The notes: generated from the sequence alone by a model not told the origin. A stretch of DNA of 64,000 nucleotides from CAZPXH01 sp964591085 (GCA_964591085.1 CAZPXH010000001.1:354509-418508), one strand, 5' to 3'; shown: positions 1 to 9,454, counted from the stretch's first letter. A program made the numbers and translations.

Positions 1-648
1 GCCGATATCCGGGACATCTACCTCGGGTCTCCGGTTACCATTACGTTGATCGCAACAGATTCCCCGCTGTCTCAGCTTTCGCCGCGCTTCATCAGTGATC
101 CGCAGCTCTCCGAGGTTGAGATTGCCGGGATTCTCGGTGGTGACATTCTGGCTGCAGTGACTGCGGGTGATACCGCAGATGGAACGGGCAATGCTACCGA
201 GCTCCTGGGGTTCGGCGCGGACCTTCTTGGACAGTTTGGCGTGCTATCGGGTCTGGAAAGCTCAGTTCGTGACACCCTGGGACTGGATGTGTTCTCAATC
301 CGCACCTCGCTGTTTGAGAATCTGGTGATAGGCGCCCTGTCAGAGCGAACCGGGACGGCGCCAGCGCCATCCGCGGATCTCGGGCGATTCCTGGACAACA
401 CCACCCTGTTTGTTGGCCGATTCCTGGGCGAGGACGTATTTCTCCAGGGTCTGGTCCAGTTGCGCTCAAGCGGAAGTGATACGGTTACGCAGGGCTTTGG
501 CCTGGGAGGAGTGCAGACCGCGGTGGAGCTGAGCATGGAGTGGCAGACGCCGATCCTGGACCTGGAGTGGATCTTTGCTCCAAGCGATCCGGCGAGCCTC
601 TTTGTTCGCGATCATCGGTTTGCATTTTCATGGCAATTCGCGTACTAA
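1..648 (+). CDS. tamB: TamB-like translocation/assembly protein, C-terminal end (partial)
   Basis: The reading frame is open from base 1, so this is the last 215 codons of a gene that begins outside the window. The visible part is rich in alternating hydrophobic and polar residues with GILGGDIL and GFGLGGVQTAVEL stretches and ends in an aromatic-terminated strand (AFSWQFAY), as in the DUF490 domain at the C-terminus of TamB/AsmA-like proteins. TamB homologues span the periplasm between inner and outer membrane and work with BamA-family proteins in outer-membrane biogenesis and lipid transport. The stop codon overlaps the next ATG (TAATG), and bamA follows, which is the usual partner order in spirochaetes and other diderms. 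A TTG at 46 is only an internal codon, not a start. Family call is by end pattern and context. Confidence 0.75.
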   Translation, partial: ADIRDIYLGSPVTITLIATDSPLSQLSPRFISDPQLSEVEIAGILGGDILAAVTAGDTADGTGNATELLGFGADLLGQFGVLSGLESSVRDTLGLDVFSIRTSLFENLVIGALSERTGTAPAPSADLGRFLDNTTLFVGRFLGEDVFLQGLVQLRSSGSDTVTQGFGLGGVQTAVELSMEWQTPILDLEWIFAPSDPASLFVRDHRFAFSWQFAY

Positions 649-3371
649 TGGCGAAGCCTGTGACAGCATTCCGGACAGCATTTTCTCGCCTCGCGCTCGT
701 CGCGAGCCTACTTGTGACCATTGTCGGGGGACTCTCCGCACAACCCTCTGAGGACTGGTATCTGGGCGTTCCCATCGCCGAGATCCGGGTGACCGGGCTG
801 GTAAACGCGTCCATAAATGATATACGCGGTGTGTACCAGCCCTTTGTCGGCGAGACCTTCAGCGAGCCGCGATTTCTGGACCTGCAGCGGCGCTTGTATG
901 CAACCGACCTGTTTGAGCTGGTCCTCGCCGAGGCCCTGCCCGTTACACCCGGAGACTTCAGTGAAGTGATTCTGGAGATCGCGGTGACCGAACGCCCGGT
1001 GGTGGCTGCGATTCGCTATGAAGGAAACCGCCGTGTGCGCAGCGCAGACCTGGCGGAGGTGGTACTTTCCGCTCCGGGTGACGTGATCACCCGCTCCCGG
1101 CTCCGACTGGACGAGCAGGCAATCCGGCAGGACTACGTGGAACGAGGATACTCCGACGTGGCAGTCAGCAGCCGCACCGAGGAGACCGAACGCGAGCTCC
1201 GGGACAACGTGGTGTTTGTTATCGAAGAGGGTCCTCGGACAGTGGTTGGGGAAATTCGCTTTGAAGGCAACAACTTTGCTTCCAACAACGTACTCAGATC
1301 CCGGATGGAAACCCGGGAGACCAACCTCTTCAATTCAGGCGTGTTTCAGGAGAGCATCCTGGAGGCGGACCGTCAGGTAATCGAGCGCTACTACCAGGAG
1401 CGCGGATTCATTGACGCGCGGGTAGTGGACATCACCACCGAGATTGCCGCCGACCCCGCACAGGGAGCGCAGCAGGACGGTGCAGACCCGGCGGATCCGG
1501 TCAGCAGCGATGCCGAGGACAGCACTATGGTCATCACCGTCACCATTGAAGAAGGTGACGTCTGGACCTTTGCCGGCATCAGTTTTGTAGGGAACGATCT
1601 GTTCAGTGACGAGGAGCTCGCCTCCCGGGTCCAGCAGCGCAATGGCCAGGTGGTGGATCTCACCCGACTGCAGGCCGATCTCCAGCGGATTGCGGACGCC
1701 TACTACAACAGCGGCTACATCTTCAACGATATCGGCTTCAACGAAGACCGTGATCCGGAGACCCTGGAGGTGTCCTACACGGTGCAGATTGTGGAGCGCC
1801 AACGAGCCTACATAGAAAGTATCACCGTCACGGGCAACGAGAAGACCGCGGACGAGGTCATCCTGCGCGAAATCCCGCTAGAGGTGGGGGACGTGTTCAG
1901 CGTTTCCCGGCTGCGTACCGGGCTGAGCGCGCTGCAGAACCTGCAGTACTTCTCCAACGTCGTGCCGGAGTTCCCGCCTGGAAGCGCGGATGGACTGATG
2001 CAGCTGCTGATCAGCGTGGAGGAGCAGCGCACGGCAAACATCCAGCTCGGCTTCTCAACCAGTGGAGACCCCGATTTTCCCATTGCCGCAGTTCTTGGAT
2101 GGGAGGACAGCAATTTCCGGGGGACCGGGCAGGCACTGAACGCAAATCTCAACGTATCGCCGGCCGCGCAGAACCTGAGTTTCGGGTTCACTGAGCGCTG
2201 GTTCCGGGATCGCCGCTGGAGCCTTGGCGGCCAGGTTGCTCTGAACCGAAACGCACGGCAGGGAGTTGATCAGGACATCATTGCGCCCATCTTCTCGTCA
2301 GAGGACGAGAGCGCAGGAATCGCGGTACCGGACCCCTACACCGGAGTGCTGGTCTTTGGCACGGCGGACGGAGCCACAGCCTACGAGGCAGACACGGGAA
2401 CCCCGGTTGTCCGTGGCCAGATCTTTCCCGGAATTCCGGATGAGGCTGCCATTGACAGTTACGATCTGGTTACGGACTACGCGTACGCCATTCAGACCGG
2501 GACGGTGGACACCAGCTATCAGGCCGAATACATAGATTGGGACATCACCCTCGGTGTCTCCAGCGGCTACCGCTGGCTGACGGGTCTGGGGCAGCTGTCG
2601 CTCAACGGTGGGCTGAACATCGGAATCAGCTATCTCAACTACGACCAGGCAACCGTCCGTCCAGCCAGCGCGCAGATCCGCGCCAATTTCCAGCGCTGGC
2701 GCTTTGACAACCGGATCAGCGTATCCACCGCGCTGGATACGCGGGACTTCTTCATCAGCCCCTCAAGCGGCTACCTGTTCAGCCAGAGTGTCTCCTACAA
2801 TGGTGGAGTTCTCGGTGGCCTCACACATTACATTCGGACCACCAGCCGCGGGCAGGCGTTCTTCACACTGTTTGACATCCCGGTAGGAGACGCGTGGAAC
2901 TGGAAGATGGTGCTTGGGTTCAACTCGAGCCTCGCCCTCGTCTTCCCGCAGTTCTATATCATCAACAGTCCGGACGGATCGGATGTTGAGCCGAACCTGT
3001 TTGCGGACGCCCAGACTGACCTGTTGCGGGTAGACGCAAGCCAGTCCAGCTCCTTCCGGGGCTGGCCCATCCAGTCCGGCGGGCGGGCCATCTGGGAGAA
3101 CTGGATGGAGCTTCGCATGCCAATCGTTGAGCAGTTTGCCTGGCTGGACGGCTTTGTTGACGCGGGACGTTTCTACGAGTCCCGCGCAGATATCGGATCC
3201 GGGGGAATAGAGAACTTCCTCATGAGCTTCGGGGCTGGAATCAGATTCACACTTCCCCAATTCCCGATCCGCCTGTACCTGGCACAGCCATTCCGAATCA
3301 ACCCGACGAGCTTCATTCCCGAGCGTGTCGGAGGCGCGGACTTCGTGATATCCCTTGGTGGACTCTTCTGA
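648..3371 (+). CDS. bamA: BamA/Omp85 outer-membrane protein assembly factor
   Basis: Central component of the BAM complex, which inserts beta-barrel proteins in the outer membrane. The chosen start is the ATG that overlaps the stop of the preceding gene (TAATG); it gives 907 residues with a signal peptide ending near SAQ32. An in-frame ATG at 630 is possible. Residues about 40-455 hold five POTRA modules (recurring EIRVTG, AIRYEGNRRV, EIRFEGNN, GISFVGNDLF, SITVTGNEKT starts). Residues about 460-907 form the barrel, with the FRGTGQ segment and a C-terminal strand ending in F. POTRA 3 carries an Asp/Ala-rich insertion at about residues 267-292 (AQQDGADPADPVSSDAED), absent from typical BamA. Coupled to tamB upstream and skp downstream, so assembly chaperone and insertase are co-expressed. 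Confidence 0.95.
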   Translation: MAKPVTAFRTAFSRLALVASLLVTIVGGLSAQPSEDWYLGVPIAEIRVTGLVNASINDIRGVYQPFVGETFSEPRFLDLQRRLYATDLFELVLAEALPVTPGDFSEVILEIAVTERPVVAAIRYEGNRRVRSADLAEVVLSAPGDVITRSRLRLDEQAIRQDYVERGYSDVAVSSRTEETERELRDNVVFVIEEGPRTVVGEIRFEGNNFASNNVLRSRMETRETNLFNSGVFQESILEADRQVIERYYQERGFIDARVVDITTEIAADPAQGAQQDGADPADPVSSDAEDSTMVITVTIEEGDVWTFAGISFVGNDLFSDEELASRVQQRNGQVVDLTRLQADLQRIADAYYNSGYIFNDIGFNEDRDPETLEVSYTVQIVERQRAYIESITVTGNEKTADEVILREIPLEVGDVFSVSRLRTGLSALQNLQYFSNVVPEFPPGSADGLMQLLISVEEQRTANIQLGFSTSGDPDFPIAAVLGWEDSNFRGTGQALNANLNVSPAAQNLSFGFTERWFRDRRWSLGGQVALNRNARQGVDQDIIAPIFSSEDESAGIAVPDPYTGVLVFGTADGATAYEADTGTPVVRGQIFPGIPDEAAIDSYDLVTDYAYAIQTGTVDTSYQAEYIDWDITLGVSSGYRWLTGLGQLSLNGGLNIGISYLNYDQATVRPASAQIRANFQRWRFDNRISVSTALDTRDFFISPSSGYLFSQSVSYNGGVLGGLTHYIRTTSRGQAFFTLFDIPVGDAWNWKMVLGFNSSLALVFPQFYIINSPDGSDVEPNLFADAQTDLLRVDASQSSSFRGWPIQSGGRAIWENWMELRMPIVEQFAWLDGFVDAGRFYESRADIGSGGIENFLMSFGAGIRFTLPQFPIRLYLAQPFRINPTSFIPERVGGADFVISLGGLF

Positions 3372-3383
3372 GGTAGCAGCAAC

Positions 3384-3911
3384 ATGAGACGAATCGGAAT
3401 CATTGCAGCGGCACTGGTGCTCTTGGCAACAGCGGTAACGGCCCAGGAACTCACTACCGTCGGTGTGGTGGATACGGACCAGATCTTTCAGGTGTACTTC
3501 CGTGAATCACGGGCGGTCCGTCAACTGGAGGAACTGGCCGCCAGTATTCGGACCCAGCGGGCGGAGCTGCAGCGGGAGCTGGAACGACTGGAGACACAGC
3601 GGGCTGCCGCCCAGGACTCGGGCAACCGGGAACGGGTGCTGCAGCTGGATGAGGAAATCACGGAGCAGCGGGATTTTATTCGCGAGTTCGAGCGCGTTCG
3701 GGAGGCCGAGTTTAACAGTCGGCGGGACGCCGTGCTGAGCCTCGGGGACGAGACCTTCCTGGAAGACCTCATTGCGGCCATCCGCTTTGTGGCGCAGCTC
3801 CGCGGAATCACGGTGGTGCTGGATGCCGGTGAGCCGGGCCTGCTGTGGTGGGCACAGGAAGTGGACATGACCGAAGACGTTCTCGCACGGCTCCAGCAGC
3901 TTTCCCAGTAG
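3384..3911 (+). CDS. skp: OmpH/Skp-family periplasmic chaperone
   Basis: Skp homologues hold unfolded outer-membrane proteins in the periplasm and hand them to BamA. The 175-residue product has a signal peptide (MRRIGIIAAALVLLATAVTAQ), then GVVDTDQIFQVYF, which is the OmpH family opening, then a long charged coiled coil at about residues 45-115 (QLEELAASIRTQRAELQREL and onward), and a C-terminal strand region (GITVVLDAGEPGLLWW). Length and layout fit OmpH/Skp. It lies 12 bases after bamA; GAGGTAGC ahead of the ATG can serve as ribosome binding site. Sequence identity in this family is low, so the call rests on architecture and on the bamA neighbour. Confidence 0.88.
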   Translation: MRRIGIIAAALVLLATAVTAQELTTVGVVDTDQIFQVYFRESRAVRQLEELAASIRTQRAELQRELERLETQRAAAQDSGNRERVLQLDEEITEQRDFIREFERVREAEFNSRRDAVLSLGDETFLEDLIAAIRFVAQLRGITVVLDAGEPGLLWWAQEVDMTEDVLARLQQLSQ

Positions 3912-3914
3912 GGC

Positions 3915-6509
3915 GTGCCCGACACGCCGATGATGCGCCAGTACCGGCGCATCAAGGCCGAACAACCGGATTCACTGCTCTTCTTCCGACTCGGGGATTT
4001 CTATGAGCTCTTTGGCCCGGACGCCCGGACCGCCTCAGCGCTCCTGGGACTGACCCTAACCCAGCGGCAGGGGATTCCGATGTGCGGCGTTCCGCATCAC
4101 GCCGCGGCCACCTACCTCCGACGTCTGCTGGATTCCGGGAGATCGGTTGCCATTTGCGAGCAGACCAGCCCCACTGATCGCCCCGGGCTGGTTGAGCGGG
4201 AGGTGGTCCGGGTGCTGTCTCCCGGAACCATCATTGATGATGAGCTGTTGGCAGACCGTGGGAACAACTTTCTGGTCTCCGCGGCACGCACCGGTTCCAT
4301 CCTCTCATTGGTCTGGCTGGATCCGTCGGCAGGGACGCTGACGGTGGAGGCTTCCGAGGATGCTGATCCGGGATGGCGTCTCCGCGCTGCGGTCAGCCGG
4401 CTGGACCCAGCGGAGCTTCTGCTGCAACAGAGCCTCCTGGAACCCGGATCACCGGGAGAATCGGGTACGGAGAACAGCGCATCGGGACCGCTGCTTGATC
4501 TCAGCCGGGTGCACCGCCACAACCTATACCCGGACTGGGCCTATGATGCAGCATCTTCTGCGAAGCGGATTTCTGAGGCGCTTGGTCTTCACACACTGGA
4601 GGGCTTTGGGGTCAGTAACCCGGCCGTGCTGTACGCCGCGGGTCCCCTGCTGGACCAGCTTGCAACGCACACGGGCCCGGGACTGGGGGTGATTCGGCGG
4701 ATCAGGATAACCGGGGATGAGAGTCAGCTCGGCCTGGACGAGACCACGGTGCGCAACCTGGAACTGGTTCACTCGCTGCATGGCGATTCCGGGACTACGC
4801 TGCTCTCGGTCCTTGACCGAACCGCAAGCCCCATGGGGAAGCGTCTCCTGCACCGATGGATCGTTGCTCCAAGCAGGGACGCAAGCGAGATCATGGCGCG
4901 GCTTCACCTGGTGACCCACTTCTCTACCAATCCGGACGTCCTCGCCCGTGTGCACAAGCATTGCGGCAGACTCGGAGATCTGGAACGGGCAGCGACGCGG
5001 ATTTCCGTTGAGCGCAGCGGTCCCCGTGAATTGCGCAGCGTGGCGGATGGACTTGCCGCGGCAGCCGCGGTGCTGGAGATGGAGCCCAGCGCACTGCACC
5101 GTCCACCTCCGGTGGACCGGAATTGGGTACAGGGCTTGATCACCCGTATAGACCACACGCTCGTGGAGGATCCGCCCCGGGTTCTCGGTGATGCGGATGC
5201 CATCCGGGATGGGGTGGATGACGAGCTGGACGCAGCCCGACGGGACCGGGACCACAGCGCGGAGGCCGTCCGGGCCTACGAGGACCGCGAATGCCACAGG
5301 ACCGGAATCCGAAACCTTCGGGTGAAGCGGAACCGGGTCCTGGGCTACTACCTGGAGAGCCCGCGCAGTGCCGCAGCAGCCGCGCCTGACCACCTGGTGC
5401 TTCGGCAGACTCTGGCCCAGGTTGCGCGCTTCACGTCCGAGGAGTTGGGTGAGATTGAATCCCGTCTGAACGGAGCGGGTGAGATTGCGCTAACCCGTGA
5501 ACGCGCGCTCTTTGCGAAGCTGGCTGGTAGCCTCTCCTCAGAAGCCGGAGCCCTGTCTGATTTTGCCGGCTGGCTTGCTGAACTGGATGTGCTCGCAGGT
5601 CTGGCGCTGCGCGCCCAGGAGTCCGGTTGGACAAAGCCGGATATCACCGAAGAGCCTGTCCTGCATATAACAGAAGGGCGGCACCCGGTTGTGGAGGCGC
5701 GGATGCCCGGCGGCAGCTTTGTGCCCAATGACACCCTTCTCCAACCGCAGGATACCCGCTTCATGCTCATCACCGGTCCGAACATGGCCGGCAAGTCCAC
5801 CTACCTCCGACAGGTAGCACTGATAACCGTGCTCGCGCACATCGGGTCCTATGTTCCGGCTTCTGCGGCGAGGGTCGGCCTGTGTGACCGGCTGTTTTGC
5901 CGCATTGGGGCGAGTGATAACATTGCACGGGGCGCATCCACCTTCCTCGTGGAGATGACAGAGGCGGCTCACATCCTCAATCGTGCAAGCGAGAACAGCC
6001 TGGTGGTGATGGACGAGATCGGGCGGGGAACCGGAACAGCCGACGGGAGGGCCATTGCGCAGGCCATCTGCGAGCAGCTCACGTCACGCCACGGTCCGCG
6101 AACGCTCTTTGCAACGCACTTCCTGGAACTGACCAGTCTGGCGCTCCCCGGGGCGGCGAACTTCCGTCTGGGGGTTCGGCGGAGTAGGGGAAGAGTGCAC
6201 TTCCGGCGGCGCCTGGAGCCCGGGCCAGCCGCGGCTTCCTACGGCCTGTACGTTGCAAGAATTGCCGGCCTCCCGGAGTCAGTACTGCTCCGCGCGCAGC
6301 ACCTGATGAAGCACCCGGAGGCCGCTCCCGGCGAGTCGGAAGTATCCGACATCTCGGACTTTGAACTTGAATCCGGCCCGGGACGGGAGCTTCAGGACCT
6401 GCTTACAGGGGTGGATCCGGACGCACTATCGCCACGGGACGCGCACGCCCTCCTCTACCGTCTGGTTGAAACACTCCGCGGGCAGCGAGGAATGGGGGGA
6501 GTTGGCTGA
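3915..6509 (+). CDS. mutS: DNA mismatch repair ATPase MutS
   Basis: MutS binds mismatches and small loops and, through ATP, recruits MutL. The 864-residue length is standard. The mismatch-reading Phe-x-Glu motif is F29-Y-E31 in RLGDFYELF. The Walker A loop is GPNMAGKSTYLRQ (about residues 621-633), the Walker B/signature segment is VVMDEIGRGTGTADGRA (about 697 on), and the ATPase His follows in TLFATHFLEL. Start is GTG at 3915, four bases after the skp stop, giving MPDTPMMRQY, the usual MutS opening. mutL is not in this window. Nothing suggests damage. Confidence 0.97.
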   Translation: MPDTPMMRQYRRIKAEQPDSLLFFRLGDFYELFGPDARTASALLGLTLTQRQGIPMCGVPHHAAATYLRRLLDSGRSVAICEQTSPTDRPGLVEREVVRVLSPGTIIDDELLADRGNNFLVSAARTGSILSLVWLDPSAGTLTVEASEDADPGWRLRAAVSRLDPAELLLQQSLLEPGSPGESGTENSASGPLLDLSRVHRHNLYPDWAYDAASSAKRISEALGLHTLEGFGVSNPAVLYAAGPLLDQLATHTGPGLGVIRRIRITGDESQLGLDETTVRNLELVHSLHGDSGTTLLSVLDRTASPMGKRLLHRWIVAPSRDASEIMARLHLVTHFSTNPDVLARVHKHCGRLGDLERAATRISVERSGPRELRSVADGLAAAAAVLEMEPSALHRPPPVDRNWVQGLITRIDHTLVEDPPRVLGDADAIRDGVDDELDAARRDRDHSAEAVRAYEDRECHRTGIRNLRVKRNRVLGYYLESPRSAAAAAPDHLVLRQTLAQVARFTSEELGEIESRLNGAGEIALTRERALFAKLAGSLSSEAGALSDFAGWLAELDVLAGLALRAQESGWTKPDITEEPVLHITEGRHPVVEARMPGGSFVPNDTLLQPQDTRFMLITGPNMAGKSTYLRQVALITVLAHIGSYVPASAARVGLCDRLFCRIGASDNIARGASTFLVEMTEAAHILNRASENSLVVMDEIGRGTGTADGRAIAQAICEQLTSRHGPRTLFATHFLELTSLALPGAANFRLGVRRSRGRVHFRRRLEPGPAAASYGLYVARIAGLPESVLLRAQHLMKHPEAAPGESEVSDISDFELESGPGRELQDLLTGVDPDALSPRDAHALLYRLVETLRGQRGMGGVG

Positions 6510-6568
6510 CCCGGAGGCGCCTGGGCTCCTGCTGAATCGGAGACGCCGAAGTTCCGGTATGCCGGTAC

Positions 6569-7258
6569 GTGAGCCGCAATTCCAACCTGGGCTGCATTCT
6601 GGACCTGCGCTGCATCCACTGCGGGATCGCGGCACCAGACCTGCTGTGTGAAACCTGCCTCTCCGGACTGCTCCGCGACAGCGAACCTGCGTGTGACTGC
6701 TGCGGAATGCACCTCCCAAGCGGTTCACCGCGCTGCGACGGCTGCTCCAGGCGGGATCGCAGCATAGCGGTGCATGCCCTGTTCTGCGACTCCGGGGTTG
6801 GCGCAAGTCTGTTTGCCGCCTACAAGCACTCCGGGTGTCGGCGGGTTCTTTCATTCGTGTTCGGACTGCAGCAATCTCCACGCCTGCACTCCGTGCTGGA
6901 CAACGCTGCCTGCCTGATTCCCGTACCGCCGAGCAGGACAGGAATGCGGACCCGCGGATGGGACCCAGCGCTGGTCCTGGCCCGGGAGCTTGCCAGGCGA
7001 TACAAGCTGCCAGTGCGTCCGGTGTTGCGCCGAAGGCACGGCGCACAGCAGAAGTCACTGGGCGCCGCACAGCGGCAGGGCGCTCTGGCACGAATGCTGA
7101 GCGTTCACGGCACGGTTCCAGGCGCGATTGTGCTGGTTGATGACCTCAGCACTACCGGCGCAAGCCTGGAAAGCTGCGCACAGGTCCTTTCCGAGCGAGC
7201 AATGCCTGTCCTTGGCGCGGTGGTTCTTGCCCGGCATCTCCCGATTCCGTTTCTGTAG
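6569..7258 (+). CDS. comF: ComF-family phosphoribosyltransferase-like protein
   Basis: ComF proteins take part in DNA uptake and processing after natural transformation and are widespread also in bacteria not known to be competent. The 229-residue product has an N-terminal Cys-rich double zinc-knuckle (CIHCG, CETC, CDCCG, CDGC within residues 15-65), then the double PRTase region with PVPPSRTGMRTRGWDPALVLAR replaced here by the motif words IPVPPS and RTRGWDPALVLA, and the PRPP-binding loop IVLVDDLSTTGAS at about 188-200. GTG at 6569 is the first usable in-frame start; there is no strong Shine-Dalgarno. It is the last gene before the rimP promoter, so it may end the tamB-mutS transcript. Confidence 0.88.
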   Translation: MSRNSNLGCILDLRCIHCGIAAPDLLCETCLSGLLRDSEPACDCCGMHLPSGSPRCDGCSRRDRSIAVHALFCDSGVGASLFAAYKHSGCRRVLSFVFGLQQSPRLHSVLDNAACLIPVPPSRTGMRTRGWDPALVLARELARRYKLPVRPVLRRRHGAQQKSLGAAQRQGALARMLSVHGTVPGAIVLVDDLSTTGASLESCAQVLSERAMPVLGAVVLARHLPIPFL

Positions 7259-7274
7259 CAGTCGGGCCCACAGC

Positions 7275-7303
7275 TTGACCTGCGCGCTATCCGGCGCTAC
7301 TAT
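7275..7303 (+). promoter_or_regulatory. sigma-70 promoter of the rimP-nusA-infB operon
   Basis: TTGACC at 7275-7280 and TACTAT at 7298-7303 are separated by 17 bases, a near-consensus vegetative promoter. It lies in the 97-base gap between comF and rimP. Expected transcription start is near 7310, which gives a leader of about 45 nt made almost wholly of the hairpin annotated next. Confidence 0.75.
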
Positions 7304-7331
7304 CCGAAAATCAGCGTGATGCATCGGGATC

Positions 7332-7355
7332 AAGAGTCCGTAGGGCTCTTTTTTT
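7332..7355 (+). terminator. hairpin plus U-run in the rimP leader (terminator or attenuator)
   Basis: AAGAGTC (7332-7338) pairs with GGCTCTT (7344-7350) around the loop CGTAG, and seven T follow (7349-7355). This is a textbook intrinsic terminator, but it sits downstream of the promoter at 7275-7303 and ends exactly one base before the ATG assigned to rimP. It therefore may terminate transcripts that start at that promoter as well as those coming from comF. Since nusA lies in this operon and NusA stimulates hairpin-dependent pausing and termination, autogenous attenuation is a reasonable inference. Confidence 0.65.
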
Positions 7356-7865
7356 ATGCCCGGTGACAGAGCCAAGGAGTGGCACACCCTGCTTGACGAA
7401 CGAAGTCCCCAGGAACAGTCCATCGCATCAGAGGTTGATCCCCTGGTCCAGTCCATGGGGCTGTCCCTGGTGGACGTGCGGTGGTCCAACGTGCGGGATC
7501 GCATGCGCGTGAGCATTGTAATTGCGGGTGAGTCCGGGCCGGACATTGAGCAGATCTCGCGCCTGCACCGCTTGTTGATGCCCCGTATGGAAGTGCTCCT
7601 TGATCACCGGGACCTTGACCTTGAGCTTTCGTCTCCGGGAATCGGCCGGGAGCTGAACCGGCGGGATGAGCTCCGGCCCTTTTGCAGAAAGCCGATAGAG
7701 GTGATTGCAGGAGCAGACAGCAGCTGGCGAAAGGTCCAGTTGCTGGCAGTTGAGACGGACGGAATCAGCATTAGCGCGGGTTCCGGAACAGCCGAACCGA
7801 AGGTGATATCGTGGGCGGAGCTCCGCCGGGTGCGCCTGGCGGAGGACGATGGAGGAAGGGCATAG
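7356..7865 (+). CDS. rimP: ribosome maturation factor RimP
   Basis: RimP is needed for late assembly of the 30S subunit. The 169-residue protein shows DPLVQSMGLSLVDVRW (the family opening), then HRDLDLELSSPGIGRELNR, matching the conserved L-E-V-S-S-P-G region that joins the N-terminal alpha/beta domain to the C-terminal SH3-like barrel. The ATG at 7356 directly follows the U-run of the leader hairpin and has no ribosome binding site; AAGGAG at 7374-7379 lies inside the frame, nine bases ahead of an in-frame CTG at 7389, so translation may really begin about 11 codons later. It joins nusA by a stop/ATG abutment (TAGATG), with GGAAGG at its own 3' end as the nusA binding site. Confidence 0.93.
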   Translation: MPGDRAKEWHTLLDERSPQEQSIASEVDPLVQSMGLSLVDVRWSNVRDRMRVSIVIAGESGPDIEQISRLHRLLMPRMEVLLDHRDLDLELSSPGIGRELNRRDELRPFCRKPIEVIAGADSSWRKVQLLAVETDGISISAGSGTAEPKVISWAELRRVRLAEDDGGRA

Positions 7866-9446
7866 ATGGCAAACGGCCTGGGTGATGTGTTCAGCGCCCT
7901 GAGCTCGGAGAAGGGAATCAGCTCGGAGCTTGTGAAGCGCACCGTTGAGGAAGCGCTCCTTGCCGCGTATAAGAAGAAGTACGGCACCAATGACAACGCG
8001 GTGATTCGCTTTGACGGGGATACCGGCGCAGTGGCCATCTTTGCCCGCAAGGAAATCGTGGATGGCGTCTACGACCCGGTGGCGGAAATTGATCTCAGCG
8101 AGGCCCTGGAACTGAACCCCGAGTGCGAGGTTGGGGACGAGCTCCTGATTGAGATTGAGCCCGCCGACTTTGACCGTGTTGCGGTGCAGAGTGCCAAGCA
8201 GAAGGCACGTCAGACCTTGCGCGAGATTCAGAAGGACACCCTGTACAGCGAGTACAAGGACAAGGTCGGCGAGTTGGTCATTGGGTACTACCAGCGCGAG
8301 CGGAACGGGAACATCTTCGTGGATCTCGGCAAGACCGAGGGACTCATGCCCAAGCGATACCAGTCTCCGCGAGAAATCTATCGCCCGAATGACAGGATTA
8401 AGGCCCTGATCTATGAGGTGAGCAAGGCACCGACCGGTCTGCAGATCATCCTGTCACGTACCCACGGCGAATTTGTTAAGCGGGTCTTTGAGCTGGAGGT
8501 CCCGGAGATCTACGACCGCACAGTGGAGATCTTTAAGATTGTACGAGAGCCTGGCTACCGGACGAAGATTGCGGTGTACTCCACCAGAGAAGACGTGGAT
8601 CCCGTGGGCGCGTGTGTTGGCCTGAGGGGTGTTCGAATTCAGTCAATTGTCCGTGAGATGGAAGGTGAGAAGATCGATATCCTGAAATACGATAGCGATC
8701 CCCGTGAGTTCATCCGCAATTCGCTTTCCCCGGCCGAGGTTCTGCAGGTCGTGGTGGTGGATGAGGCAAAGCGCCAGGCCCTCGCCATCGTGCCGGAGAA
8801 CCAGCTTTCGCTGGCAATTGGCAAACAGGGACTCAACGTCCGGCTGGCCAACCGCCTTGTTGACTGGGGCATTGATGTGAAGACGGAAGCCCAGTTTGCA
8901 GAAATGGATATTGCACAGGACACCCGGCGTGCCGTGAGCGCCCTCTTTGGTGATGTTGAAGAAGAGGAAATCACGCGGGTTCAGGAGCTTCCGGACGTAT
9001 CGGATCGCGTGATCCGCCTCCTTGTGGAAGCCGGCATCACGCTCATTGAGGATCTTATCACCAAGACAAACACCGAGCTCTCCGCCATTGAAGGCATTAC
9101 TCCCCAAGACATTGTAGAACTCCGTCAGGTCATCTCGGACGCTGTGGAAATCGTGGACGAGTCCGCAGAAGAGGGATCCGACTGGGATGACGATGATGCA
9201 GATGGTGAGGATGCAGATGGCGAGGATGAAGGTATTGACATAGCGGAGCTGCCCGGTCTCTCAGAGCGCGTACTTGCGACCCTCAGAGGAGCCGGCATTG
9301 ATAATGTGCTGGATTTGGTTAACATGACCGCAGACGAGCTTCGCGCGGTGGAGGGAATCACGCACGATGATGCGGAGATGATTCAGAAAACCATCACGGA
9401 GAACGTGGAAGTCGTCGACGAGAGCGGGGACGAGGAAGAAGAGTAA
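7866..9446 (+). CDS. nusA: transcription termination/antitermination factor NusA
   Basis: NusA binds RNA polymerase and nascent RNA and controls pausing, termination and antitermination. The 526-residue protein has the N-terminal polymerase-binding domain (about 1-125), an S1 domain (about 133-200, with GNIFVDLGKTEGLMP), two KH domains (about 200-345, with CVGLRGVRIQSIVREMEGE and AIGKQGLNVRLA) and, as in Escherichia coli, two C-terminal helix-hairpin-helix repeats (about 368-420 and 460-515). Each repeat is followed by a run VE(I)VDESAEE-like, and a very acidic linker (DDDDADGEDADGEDEG, about 438-455) separates them. Such C-terminal repeats are not universal in bacteria; in E. coli they contact the polymerase alpha subunit and lambda N. 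Confidence 0.97.
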   Translation: MANGLGDVFSALSSEKGISSELVKRTVEEALLAAYKKKYGTNDNAVIRFDGDTGAVAIFARKEIVDGVYDPVAEIDLSEALELNPECEVGDELLIEIEPADFDRVAVQSAKQKARQTLREIQKDTLYSEYKDKVGELVIGYYQRERNGNIFVDLGKTEGLMPKRYQSPREIYRPNDRIKALIYEVSKAPTGLQIILSRTHGEFVKRVFELEVPEIYDRTVEIFKIVREPGYRTKIAVYSTREDVDPVGACVGLRGVRIQSIVREMEGEKIDILKYDSDPREFIRNSLSPAEVLQVVVVDEAKRQALAIVPENQLSLAIGKQGLNVRLANRLVDWGIDVKTEAQFAEMDIAQDTRRAVSALFGDVEEEEITRVQELPDVSDRVIRLLVEAGITLIEDLITKTNTELSAIEGITPQDIVELRQVISDAVEIVDESAEEGSDWDDDDADGEDADGEDEGIDIAELPGLSERVLATLRGAGIDNVLDLVNMTADELRAVEGITHDDAEMIQKTITENVEVVDESGDEEEE

Positions 9447-9454
9447 GGAACGGA

